Positions 52,326 to 61,165 of a DNA stretch of 64,000 bases are shown piece by piece. The position numbers were made by a program, and so were the translations under genes. Below the pieces are notes generated by a model. The model was not told the DNA's origin. It saw nothing but the letters and a program-made list of their open reading frames with translations, and searched no databases. Within the stretch, counting starts at the first letter, position 1. Every line of letters starts with the position of its first letter. The DNA lies in the NCBI GenBank assembly GCA_045576355.1, contig JAZNGG010000012.1:1-64000 (forward strand), given 5' to 3'. This DNA comes from Liminaster sp045576355. Its GTDB lineage: Bacteria > Bacteroidota > Bacteroidia > Bacteroidales > UBA3663.

Positions 52326-53882
52326 TTACGCATTAGTTACCCGTTCCAGCCATTTCACCATAGCAAGCATCATACCCATAGAAAGCAGACACAAGATGAA
52401 GAAGACAGTCCAGCACTGCCAGATCGGGAGAGCATTATACATATCAGCGCCCAAGAATAAGAAGAGGTTTCCGACTGCAGTAGCGCCTAACCAAAGACCC
52501 TGACAGAGACCTTGCAGATGTTTTGGGGCCACTTTTGACACAAAGGAGAGACCCAATGGAGAAATAAACAATTCTGCTACAGTCATAAAGAAATAGAACA
52601 AAATCAGCACCCATGCTCCGGACTTCACTTGATCTGCTACAGCCAAAGACTTATACGCCTCACCGGAAGGATAACCCTGAATGTATGAGTAGATGGCAAG
52701 GAACAGATATGCCAGACCGGCAATCAACATACCGATTGCGATCTTTCGAGGAGTAGAAATATCTTTACCACGTTTGCTGAGAGCGCCAAAAATCATCATG
52801 ATGATCGGAGTCAAAGTTATCACAAAGAAAGGATTGATAGCTTGGAAAATCTCCGGCGCAATTGTAGTAGTATCAATAAAATCACGAGCAAAAACAGAAA
52901 GAGAAGTTCCATTCTGATGGAAAGAGAACCAAAAGAAAATCACCACGATCAGCACAGCAGACAAGGCATAGAGACGACGCTTAATCTCATCGGCCATTGC
53001 CTTTTTCTCTTCTGCAGTATAATTGACTGTAGCCACAGCCTCTTTCTTCGCAGGAGTAGGAAGAATCTTTTTAGTACAAAGAAAGATAGTCAACGAAAGA
53101 AGCATAGCAGCCACTGAAGCGATGAAAGAATAATGCACACCTTCATTGAAGTACTGCAAATACTGAGTACAAGAAGTTGCCAAATCAGCCACATTACCGC
53201 CACATTCAGCCATCAGCTTGTTGAGGTTCTCCAGTTTGGTAGCCTCCATAGCAGATCCCTCTGCGATATAATTGTGGCACAATTCCGGAAGGCTGGCATT
53301 ATATACCATCTCGTTCACCTTCAGCCACCATCCTCTCAACAAGGGCGCTACAAACGGAGCGATCAAACCTCCCACATTGATAAATACATAAAAAATCTGG
53401 AATCCTGAGTCACGATGACTTTTCGCCTCTTCCAATGCTTTCTCCCCCTTCTTGGCAGCTTCAGCCTCATGGTTGTCATACATTTGACCGACGATGGCCT
53501 GTAGGTTTCCTTTAAAAAGGCCATTACCAAACGCGATAAGGAACAAAGCAAAACAAGTCAAAACAAGTAGCCAGGTAGAGTTTTGAGCTGTAGCCAAAAT
53601 CGGAATAGAGAGGACTACATAGCCCAAAGCCATGATCACAAGACCGGAAATGATGGTACCCTTATAGTTCTGTTTGCGGTCAGCAATAAGTCCGCCCACC
53701 AAACTAAGCACATAGATACCACAATAGAAAACAGAATAAATAGTGGATGAATCTTTCTCACTGATGCCGAACTTCGAACACAAAAATAGCACCAAAACGG
53801 CATTCATGATGTAATAGCCGAAACGCTCGCCCATATTAGAAAGCGCTGCGGGAATCAACCCCTTGGGATGGTTTTTAAACAT
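52326..53882 (-). CDS. POT family proton-dependent oligopeptide transporter
   Basis: A 518-aa membrane protein with 12 or more helices. The POT signature is near the N-terminus: 'NMGERFGYYIMNAVLVLFL' (the ExxERFxYY motif with the first Glu replaced), then 'YCGIYVLSLVGGLIADRKQNYKGTI'. 'SPLGLSFVSKVAPKHLQGLCQGLWLGATAVGN' is the C-terminal half signature. A large hydrophilic loop at ~140-250 is usual in Bacteroidetes members. It imports di-/tripeptides with protons. It is monocistronic, with consensus promoter and terminator. Confidence 0.94.
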   Translation of the reverse strand: MFKNHPKGLIPAALSNMGERFGYYIMNAVLVLFLCSKFGISEKDSSTIYSVFYCGIYVLSLVGGLIADRKQNYKGTIISGLVIMALGYVVLSIPILATAQNSTWLLVLTCFALFLIAFGNGLFKGNLQAIVGQMYDNHEAEAAKKGEKALEEAKSHRDSGFQIFYVFINVGGLIAPFVAPLLRGWWLKVNEMVYNASLPELCHNYIAEGSAMEATKLENLNKLMAECGGNVADLATSCTQYLQYFNEGVHYSFIASVAAMLLSLTIFLCTKKILPTPAKKEAVATVNYTAEEKKAMADEIKRRLYALSAVLIVVIFFWFSFHQNGTSLSVFARDFIDTTTIAPEIFQAINPFFVITLTPIIMMIFGALSKRGKDISTPRKIAIGMLIAGLAYLFLAIYSYIQGYPSGEAYKSLAVADQVKSGAWVLILFYFFMTVAELFISPLGLSFVSKVAPKHLQGLCQGLWLGATAVGNLFLFLGADMYNALPIWQCWTVFFILCLLSMGMMLAMVKWLERVTNA

Positions 53883-53992
53883 AAATGAAAATAATTTTGA
53901 TTAGGAGGGGACATCCTCAAGGACCACCCCTCGTAGGTTAATAATAGACGGGATTATCACAACACCCGCACTGGTTAATTAGATTCTGACTG

Positions 53993-54024
53993 CAAAGATA
54001 ATAAAATCCATCCAAAAAAACAAA
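53993..54024 (-). promoter_or_regulatory. promoter of the POT transporter gene
   Basis: Minus strand: -7 TATCTTTG (53993-54000) and -33 TTTG (54021-54024) separated by 20 bp. The leader is about 105 nt. Confidence 0.85.
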
Positions 54025-54067
54025 CTACCTCTATGAATTAACCCTGAAATACAATATTAAAGAACAC

Positions 54068-54132
54068 CTCTGGTACACTCTGGCACGCTTCTAAATCATC
54101 TCAGACTCACATTTGTGTTTACCTCTGGCACA
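54068..54132. repeat. three copies of CTCTGGyAC decamer
   Basis: CTCTGGTACA (54068-54077) and CTCTGGCACG (54078-54087) are adjacent; CTCTGGCACA recurs at 54123-54132. They lie upstream of the POT promoter and downstream of the glycosyltransferase stop. Function unknown. Confidence 0.5.
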
Positions 54133-54183
54133 CAACACATTTTCAATTACGACACAAAAACCGTCTTTATTCCTTTCGATCGG

Positions 54184-56490
54184 TCATTTCCATCCCTTTG
54201 TTGCCCTCCAATACCAATGATATATTCGGAACAGCGGCTCCCACATCACCTCCTCCGGATAAGCGAACAAAAAGCGACTGTTTCGCCTCAATTTTCGCAC
54301 GAAATGATGCAGCGCCGACTCCCCTATCACCTCTCCGTTGCGAGGATCAAACTGACCAAAATTGCCGGCAAGCATAATCTCACCATACAAATGTTTTCCG
54401 GTTCGGGCATCCGGAGCATACAGCATATATTGCCTATCCAGGTCAAATACCACTTCCAGGACATACATCACTGCCCGTGCAAAACGCTTCATCCCCAAAG
54501 ACTCGATACGGTGACGCACCTGAGAGTGTTCAGATTGAGGCAAGCCGGTCAAGACATAATAATAATCCATCAGATGACGCAATCCGATACCCTCATCAAA
54601 AAGATGACGATAAATATGCACCAATTGGTAGATCGCATTAAAACGGGGAGTAGGCACAAAAATATTCCCATACTCCTCAGAGAGCAACGTCTCATTAGCA
54701 AACTGCGCTTCAGCCTCCTGCCTAAAAAATTTCTGCAGTTGCCTGTTGCGCCATGGAGCACTTAAAAACGAAGGGCGGAAATGCACCTCCATATTGACAT
54801 CCTTCAGTATCGGGAACTCCACATGATGATAACGCACCTCTTGATCCGGCAAAATGTCATGGACATAATCGACGATCTTACTCATCTCTCCATCCACCCA
54901 GATATCTATATCGCCACACTGCCGGCTTAAAGGATTGGGATATTGCAAAGCCATCCCCTGCCCTTTCAAAAGACAAGTCCGAAACCCCTCTTTCGCAAAA
55001 GTCTTCACTGCAAAAGCGACACGCTTGTTCAGCAGTTCATTTTGAGCAGCCATCTGTCTGGAAAGCAGATACCACTTAGCCAGCAATCGTTTCGGAGGCA
55101 ATTGACTTTGAGGGAGTTGATAGACAGCATAAAACAACACCCCCATAATGGCATGCTTTATTCCCAACTCGTAGATCACATTCCACTCCACTTGATTCGG
55201 GGTTCTACTCAATGCCTCCTTTTTCCCAATTGAGACCTGAAGCAGATCAAATAGTAATGCGTATATACTATTCATATGCCCCATGGGGACCAAAGAGCGC
55301 CCTGTCAAACGAGCAAACATGACTTCATGCTCATAGACGACACGCTTAATGTCGAATTTCGAACTTGCCACGCCCTCACCTCGTCTGATCAATCTCTCTC
55401 TTAAAGCTTTATCACGATAAAGCTCTACCACAGCCTTATATGCACCCCTCGAATCATTCCTTCTGACTAAAATTCCATTCTCATGATCCTCCACCAGTTC
55501 CGGGATAGCATCCACGATCGTACAAACGACCGGTTTGTGTGCTGCCATAAATTCGCAGATGGCCAATCCGAATCCTTCCCACCGGGACAAAAGGACACCG
55601 ACATCCAGCAAACCTAAATATTCATAAACATTATTTACCCATCCCGTGATAAGGAACGAATCATTCAGTTTATTATTACCGATTTCCCACTCTATCTTAG
55701 CTCTGTCGGGGCCATCACCCACTATAACAAAAAATGCATTGGGGATCTCCTTTTTGACACGAACTGCCATATTTAGGAATACATCGGGAGCCTTTTGCTC
55801 TGCGATACGCCCCACCATCCCCACGACGAAAGCATCCTCCGGAATTCCGAGTCCCTCTCGTGTCAGAGGAGATGACTGCACTGCATTCTCGATTTCATTA
55901 ACATCGATACCATTATATATTTTGTGCAGTTTATCCTGACCGCATATCCTCTTTTTCAGAGCAGACTTCATTTCAAACTCCGAAATACACACGATCTGAT
56001 GGGTAATTTTTGACAACAACCACTCCATCACAAGATATGTCCGTCGTTTCTTCCTGGAGCATCGCATATTAAATGCCCATCCATGAGCATTATAAACGAC
56101 CTTGGCTTTGGTCCCCATCGCTGCTATACGAGCTACACCTCCGGCCTTACTACTATGACAATAAATAATATCTGGTCGATACTTTTTGATCAACGTTCTC
56201 ACTTCCCGACATGCCTTGAAATCCTTCATGCTGATTTCTCGACCCATATCGACATACTCCAATTCGTCTACCAACTCCGAGAAAATTCCTTTCTCGAAAT
56301 CTTTCGAACAAACCAATATGTTCTTGTAATTATCGTGATCTATATGTTTTAAAAACAATTCAATATAGCGGGCTACACCTCCGGCAGCCTGCGCCACATG
56401 CATAATTGTTATTTGCTCGTTCTGCTTCTCCACTACAAATTGATTAATAGTATCTATGGAATTAACACTTGTTAAACCCAAATTGATCAT
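54184..56490 (-). CDS. glycosyltransferase 4 fused to NTP_transf_5-type nucleotidyltransferase
   Basis: A 768-aa two-domain protein. Residues ~28-390 form a GT-B GT4 glycosyltransferase: 'MHVAQAAGGVARYIELFLKHI', 'NAHGWAF', 'VGRIAEQKAPDVF', and the EX7E motif Glu305/Glu313 in 'RWEGFGLAICEF'. Residues ~430-768 match the uncharacterised nucleotidyltransferase family found in polysaccharide loci: 'TCLLKGQGMALQYP' and 'RQCGDIDIWVD' with Asp527/Asp529 as metal ligands, then 'VNMEVHFRPSF'. These domains are usually separate proteins. Probably cytoplasmic, building a surface glycan. GC-richer than the other genes of the locus. Confidence 0.88.
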   Translation of the reverse strand: MINLGLTSVNSIDTINQFVVEKQNEQITIMHVAQAAGGVARYIELFLKHIDHDNYKNILVCSKDFEKGIFSELVDELEYVDMGREISMKDFKACREVRTLIKKYRPDIIYCHSSKAGGVARIAAMGTKAKVVYNAHGWAFNMRCSRKKRRTYLVMEWLLSKITHQIVCISEFEMKSALKKRICGQDKLHKIYNGIDVNEIENAVQSSPLTREGLGIPEDAFVVGMVGRIAEQKAPDVFLNMAVRVKKEIPNAFFVIVGDGPDRAKIEWEIGNNKLNDSFLITGWVNNVYEYLGLLDVGVLLSRWEGFGLAICEFMAAHKPVVCTIVDAIPELVEDHENGILVRRNDSRGAYKAVVELYRDKALRERLIRRGEGVASSKFDIKRVVYEHEVMFARLTGRSLVPMGHMNSIYALLFDLLQVSIGKKEALSRTPNQVEWNVIYELGIKHAIMGVLFYAVYQLPQSQLPPKRLLAKWYLLSRQMAAQNELLNKRVAFAVKTFAKEGFRTCLLKGQGMALQYPNPLSRQCGDIDIWVDGEMSKIVDYVHDILPDQEVRYHHVEFPILKDVNMEVHFRPSFLSAPWRNRQLQKFFRQEAEAQFANETLLSEEYGNIFVPTPRFNAIYQLVHIYRHLFDEGIGLRHLMDYYYVLTGLPQSEHSQVRHRIESLGMKRFARAVMYVLEVVFDLDRQYMLYAPDARTGKHLYGEIMLAGNFGQFDPRNGEVIGESALHHFVRKLRRNSRFLFAYPEEVMWEPLFRIYHWYWRATKGWK

Positions 56491-56523
56491 TAGATTTTAG
56501 AATGTTTGTCGTATGATATTTGT

Positions 56524-57582
56524 TTAAAAAAAACAATTTAATCCCTCAAATTTTTCTGTATAAAGACTTACCCCTTTTCGCCCTAATAACCATGGAGCAT
56601 AATGTTTAATAATATAAACTAGAAATCCAACAATCAATAGAGTCAAAATAGTCATTATCAAACATTTAGTAATAGATCCTCTAATAACATCAATAGGCAT
56701 ATCTAAAATTACTGAATATATTTTAAGTACAATCCTCTTTATTGGTTCATGTATTAACATAATAATAAGAGAATTCCTCCCAAGCCAAGACAAAATCAGA
56801 TTACTCTTTATAAAAAATGCAATCAAATAGACAGAAATGAATCCACAAATTGCGATTAAAAAAGATAAAACATAAAAAGGATTAAAACTTCCGGCTAACA
56901 TATTACAACTTACACCAGAAAAATAGACAAGAATCAACCCTAATATGCTAACAAAAATAGACAAGAATGGGATTTTAACAATCAAATTATTGAATAAAAT
57001 AATTTTTTTTAAAAAAACATTCCCAATCATTATATAAGGAAGAGCTTGTAATGCCTGACCAAAAAAATAAGGCAAACTATCATCTTTTACAAACCCTACA
57101 AAAGCGACCAATCCAACAATCACACAATATTTCGGAACTTCTGATTTAATGAAACGATTTATTAAATTTGCCATAATAGAAGAAAAGAACAAACATGGCA
57201 AAAACCATAAAACGACATTACTAATTTGCTCTACACGAGGATAAAATAAATTTAGAAATTGAGATAACACTGTTTCACCCTCCGGCAATTCTCTAAAACG
57301 AATTTCGAAAACTGCCCAATATGCAAATGTCAAAAATCCAAAAGAGAAATAAGGTATTAATAATTTTTTCGCTTGATTAAGAATAAAAGAAGGAGAATCA
57401 TGCAAAAACATACCGGAAACCACAAAAAACAACGGCATATGAAAAGCATAAATAAAAGAAAACAATTTGCTATTCATAGTAATATGCCCTAGAACAACAA
57501 GTATTATCCCAATACCTTTAAGAATATCTATATACTGAACTCTTTGTTTTCCTATAGGAAATTGTTCGTTCTGCATCTTCAT
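56524..57582 (-). CDS. acyltransferase 3 family membrane protein
   Basis: A 352-aa protein with about ten transmembrane helices, starting 'QYIDILKGIGIILVVLGHI' with the conserved His of acyltransferase 3 and 'FIYAFHMPLFFVVSGMFLH' as the second signature. Family members O-acetylate surface polysaccharides. It lies 33 bp upstream of the GT-nucleotidyltransferase gene on the same strand. Very AT-rich. Confidence 0.9.
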   Translation of the reverse strand: MKMQNEQFPIGKQRVQYIDILKGIGIILVVLGHITMNSKLFSFIYAFHMPLFFVVSGMFLHDSPSFILNQAKKLLIPYFSFGFLTFAYWAVFEIRFRELPEGETVLSQFLNLFYPRVEQISNVVLWFLPCLFFSSIMANLINRFIKSEVPKYCVIVGLVAFVGFVKDDSLPYFFGQALQALPYIMIGNVFLKKIILFNNLIVKIPFLSIFVSILGLILVYFSGVSCNMLAGSFNPFYVLSFLIAICGFISVYLIAFFIKSNLILSWLGRNSLIIMLIHEPIKRIVLKIYSVILDMPIDVIRGSITKCLIMTILTLLIVGFLVYIIKHYAPWLLGRKGVSLYTEKFEGLNCFF

Positions 57583-57614
57583 TTCAGATTTATTAATAGT
57601 CCCTCGTTATACAA

Positions 57615-57765
57615 AAGTGACTAAGTTAAGTGACCAAGTCAGCCTAACCATTCTCTTCTATTATTACTACTATTACCATACTCAATTATAACTTAGGATT
57701 TACTCTGCAAAAAGAAAACCACTGATTAATAAGCATTTATAATCTCATTCGATTTGCTCTGCAAA
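57615..57765. repeat. short direct repeats in a 189-bp gap
   Basis: GATTTACTCTGCAAA (57697-57711) recurs as GATTTGCTCTGCAAA (57751-57765), 14 of 15 identical. Nearby, AAGTGACTAAGTT (57615-57627) is followed directly by AAGTGACCAAGTC (57628-57640). They sit between the acyltransferase and the AlbA_2 gene and may mark an insertion junction. Confidence 0.5.
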
Positions 57766-57771
57766 TAAAAA

Positions 57772-59211
57772 TCATCCATAATACGGTATATAAGTCATGT
57801 ATTTTTTAGACGCAGTCTCTATATCAGCCGGCTTGATCAAACCGACTTCTAACGTATCTGAAATAATACGGGATGCTATTGAAGAATCATTCTTCGACAA
57901 TTCAAATCTTTCTCTTACAGATTGATTGTTTATTCTTTCCCCATCTTCGTACATAAGACATGCATGTTGATAACAGGCCGAAATTTTCTCCTGTTTTGTC
58001 ATGTCCTTGAGACTTTTCTGTGGATATAAGAAAACCCTTGTATGCTGTTCGCTTTTAGTGAATTTTACAGGTGGTAGGAACATTCCTTCAACAGCAGCAA
58101 TAGCTCGGTCAATACCACTACCACGACGTTCACAAATACCTAATGTAAACATCATCTGTGCTAATTGCTCATTTCTTGATTGAGGCGGCAAATCTATCAA
58201 TCGATTGATGTCATTTAGTGGAGCACCGGCATTAGTTATCGAAAGTCTATTCGCAAATATCTCTACAGTTACAGGCATTCCTGTTATGCCAAAATCTTGA
58301 TGAACTAGTGCATTCGCCACAAATTCTCTAATTGCGACTCTGGGATATGTTGGTATTGCCTCACGTTTTACATCAATCTGTTCGACACTAGTATTTCGCA
58401 TTATAAAATCCACCAATCCCTCAAAACCAACAGCATAGCCATATGCTTCATGTTGTTCAAATTCTTGCTGTCTATTATTGGTTCCTACATACTTGCGCAC
58501 AACGACTTCATGCCCAACAATATTTGGAAAATCTTGGAGTTTGTTTGCAAATAAGATTGCTCCTAAATTTGTAATCGCCCATTCATCACCAACTTGCTTA
58601 CATAGATTATAATCTGCAAGACGTTCTATGATGGTGTCTGTTGAATGTGGAATATTCTTATCCAGAATTCGATACAAAGCTTTGTAATCCAAAATACTCA
58701 AAACATCATCCTTATTTAATCCTCCCTTTGCAATCTGTTCCTCAAAAGTAATTCCTTGGGAAGTTGCGATCAATGCTTTTACCTGATTTCTTGACATCTT
58801 AACTGTTTGACCAGCAGAACGGTAATAAGAAGAGTAAATATCTTTACCACGCAAATGTACCGGTTTATCACTCTGCTCTGGAATATAGACAAAGAGTAAT
58901 GAGTGCCCATCAAACTCCAATACAGAATGTTCAATAGGAATGGAATATGCCAAATTATTATGAGCTATATTTCCTAACGTCTGAATAATCTTATCAACTT
59001 CTTCTTTAGTCAGATTAAAGCAAGTTCCATCGTTATTAACTCCGTACACAAGTATACCACCACCTTTCATATTTGCAAATGCAGAGATATGCTGTGCAAG
59101 TCGCTCTGATTTGTCTGATAAACCGCTTTTCCAGTCTAATTCATTCAATTCTGCAGGAATAGGATAAAGGCTATCCCTTAATATCTTAACTGCTTTTTCT
59201 TTCCAATCCAT
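57772..59211 (-). CDS. AlbA_2/Schlafen-domain ATP-binding protein
   Basis: A 479-aa protein. Residues 15-130 are an AlbA_2 (Schlafen-like) putative nucleic-acid-binding domain ('RLAQHISAFANMKGGGILVYGVNNDG'). Residues ~270-390 match the RecG-like C-terminal ATPase module ('YPRVAIREFVANALVHQDFGITGMPV', 'LAQMMFTLGICERRGSGIDRAIAAVEG'). The last ~70 residues are a winged-helix-like tail. Such proteins are common on genomic islands and may be regulators or defence proteins. It interrupts the polysaccharide gene series. Confidence 0.88.
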   Translation of the reverse strand: MDWKEKAVKILRDSLYPIPAELNELDWKSGLSDKSERLAQHISAFANMKGGGILVYGVNNDGTCFNLTKEEVDKIIQTLGNIAHNNLAYSIPIEHSVLEFDGHSLLFVYIPEQSDKPVHLRGKDIYSSYYRSAGQTVKMSRNQVKALIATSQGITFEEQIAKGGLNKDDVLSILDYKALYRILDKNIPHSTDTIIERLADYNLCKQVGDEWAITNLGAILFANKLQDFPNIVGHEVVVRKYVGTNNRQQEFEQHEAYGYAVGFEGLVDFIMRNTSVEQIDVKREAIPTYPRVAIREFVANALVHQDFGITGMPVTVEIFANRLSITNAGAPLNDINRLIDLPPQSRNEQLAQMMFTLGICERRGSGIDRAIAAVEGMFLPPVKFTKSEQHTRVFLYPQKSLKDMTKQEKISACYQHACLMYEDGERINNQSVRERFELSKNDSSIASRIISDTLEVGLIKPADIETASKKYMTYIPYYG

Positions 59212-59336
59212 AATTCCTTATTTTATGTCGTTTATCAAACTCTTTATTGCTTGGTCTATTACATAAATCGATTTACGAAGTTCAAATTCTGATTTAATAA
59301 ACCGATTTATATAAAAACCGAAGATATAATAAGATT

Positions 59337-60125
59337 TTACGAAAAAACTCTTCGCTTGATTTTTAACAAAGCATTCAGTCCTCCCATCTTTATCATTAAA
59401 GCCCTAAACTGACATCTTAACTTATAATATATACTGAATAATAAAATCTGAAATTCATTTGAGCCATTCTTTCTCATAATCCTGAATACCTCTTTGCTTC
59501 GTTCTTCTACATATTGCTGAGAACACCCTCCTAACCTAAAAACTGCCAATACTTGATCTACGTATTTTACATTTGCACCTTTAATAGAGAATCTTCTTAA
59601 CAAATCCAAGTCCATGGCATATTTGAGCGATACGTCAAATACACCCAAACGCTCATAAGCACTTTTCGAAACAAATGTAGCAGGATGAGCTATATTCAGT
59701 CCCATTGGTATTGCGGGGAAATACAATGAAGGCTTTTCATCAAAAACAGATCCCGATTCAGAATCTATATGCCTACAAATGCCCCGATAAATATCCACTT
59801 TAGGATCATAGTTATCAGCAAGAATCTGTAAAGCATTTTCTGCCAACATATCATCAGAATTTATAATACCAATGATATCACCTGTGGCAGCTCGAATTCC
59901 TTTATTAAAAGCATCACTGATGCCTTTATCTGGCTCACTCACAAAGTAATCGATCTGATCTCTATATTTATTTACTATATTAAGCGTATTATCTGTAGAA
60001 CCTCCATCAATAATGACATACTCCTTATTTGTATAAGGTTGATTGACAATGCTTCTTATAGCCTGCTCTACAAACTTTTCACTATTATAAGTTATAGTAA
60101 CTATTGAAATTTTTGGAGTACGCAT
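59337..60125 (-). CDS. glycosyltransferase family 2
   Basis: A 262-aa GT-A enzyme. 'PKISIVTITYNSEKFVEQAIRSIVNQPYTNKEYVIIDGGSTDNTL' is the GT2 N-terminus, 'SDAFNKGIRAATGDIIGIINSDD' carries the DxD-like metal site (NSDD), and a C-terminal helical part follows. It adds a sugar from an NDP donor to a growing surface glycan. A 125-bp gap follows it before the AlbA_2 gene, and the broken gene is upstream. Confidence 0.92.
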   Translation of the reverse strand: MRTPKISIVTITYNSEKFVEQAIRSIVNQPYTNKEYVIIDGGSTDNTLNIVNKYRDQIDYFVSEPDKGISDAFNKGIRAATGDIIGIINSDDMLAENALQILADNYDPKVDIYRGICRHIDSESGSVFDEKPSLYFPAIPMGLNIAHPATFVSKSAYERLGVFDVSLKYAMDLDLLRRFSIKGANVKYVDQVLAVFRLGGCSQQYVEERSKEVFRIMRKNGSNEFQILLFSIYYKLRCQFRALMIKMGGLNALLKIKRRVFS

Positions 60126-60193
60126 TATCTTTTTAATTTAGACTGATACATATTTTTATATCTCCACTCAACAAAAAAGGTTCATAAAAATCT

Positions 60194-61140
60194 CTACCAA
60201 TAACACGCATTCTCTACCTTTTTCGCATTTTGTGGTGTTTCAAACTCTGCAGGATATACCCAATGCTCATTAAACAAATCTCTATAACAAGAATCCTGAT
60301 ATTGTATTTCCCATCTTCTCCCTTTTATGCCGAAAAGTAATTGTGTCCCTCCACCCATGTGGATAGCCTTTTTTCCTATTTCCTTGCAATATGCAGCCAA
60401 TGGTAATCCATATGCCCCACAACCGATAATGGCAACATCAAAATCTGTCTTGCGTATTTCTGCTTTCATATACTCCAAAGCCTCAAACCAATCATTAAAT
60501 TGTGTCTTTTCTCCCGCCATTGACTGAACGGCTTTAATGACTTTTAGTTCAAACTCAGGAAGCCATTCTTCATTAGGAAATAATTTTTCCCTTTCAAAGC
60601 TTTCATCCAGGAGTTATCTACAAAAAATGGATACAAACTCTCTAACTGAACCATCTTACAGTTTTTGGAAAAAGGCATTTCCTTCTCATAATGACACCAT
60701 CTTCCACATACATCCATCGTAGGAATACATGATAAATAAAGTTTGCTAAAAGTTTCTATATCTTTTATTGACAAATTATTTGAAAAAAAACCGGCATTAT
60801 TTTGCAATCTGAATATCAATTGTTCATCCCACCAAGGTAATTCGGTATCTCGAATTATATAATCAATCGTTTTTCTCATTATATTTTTATCCGAAATTAT
60901 CGTTTGATAATTTAAGACAATATGTCCTTCTGTAGCTCCCATACGACCTACGAAAAAAGGCAAATCAGAATTTAACAAATCAAATATTATTCTATTTGAA
61001 TAAACACGAGTGTCCCTTGAACAAGCCGGCCAAGTAGGAAAAGATGGACGAAAAATCGTTCTATAAAACAAACGCATTATTCTCATAAATAACGTTTTAA
61101 ACCATATCCGGCGAATTCTCAAATACAACTGTTTTATCAT
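60194..61140 (-). pseudogene. polysaccharide-locus gene broken by internal deletion/frameshift
   Basis: Two frames cover one gene. The N-terminal part (61140 down to 60544) reads in one frame with 'FFVGRMGATEGHIVLNYQ' and 'PTMDVCGRWCHYE', reaching 'NSWMKALKG', then soon stops. From about 60591 to 60194 a second frame continues with 'EKLFPNEEWLPEFELKVIKAVQSMAG' and 'VAIIGCGAYGLPLAAYCKEIGKKAIHMGGGTQLLFGIKG'. The join lacks the hydrophobic strand expected between these parts. A deletion of some tens of bases between short GAAAGG repeats would explain it. The family recurs in surface-polysaccharide loci and may be a glycosyltransferase; the exact function is unknown. Confidence 0.8.
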
Positions 61141-61165
61141 AATAACAATTCCTCTGTTTGTTTAT

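Noticed and set aside
54115..54765. 216-codon plus-strand frame opposite the GT fusion
   Set aside because: It mirrors the conserved nucleotidyltransferase domain on the other strand, has no domain features, and is rich in Gln/His/Pro as expected from an antisense shadow.
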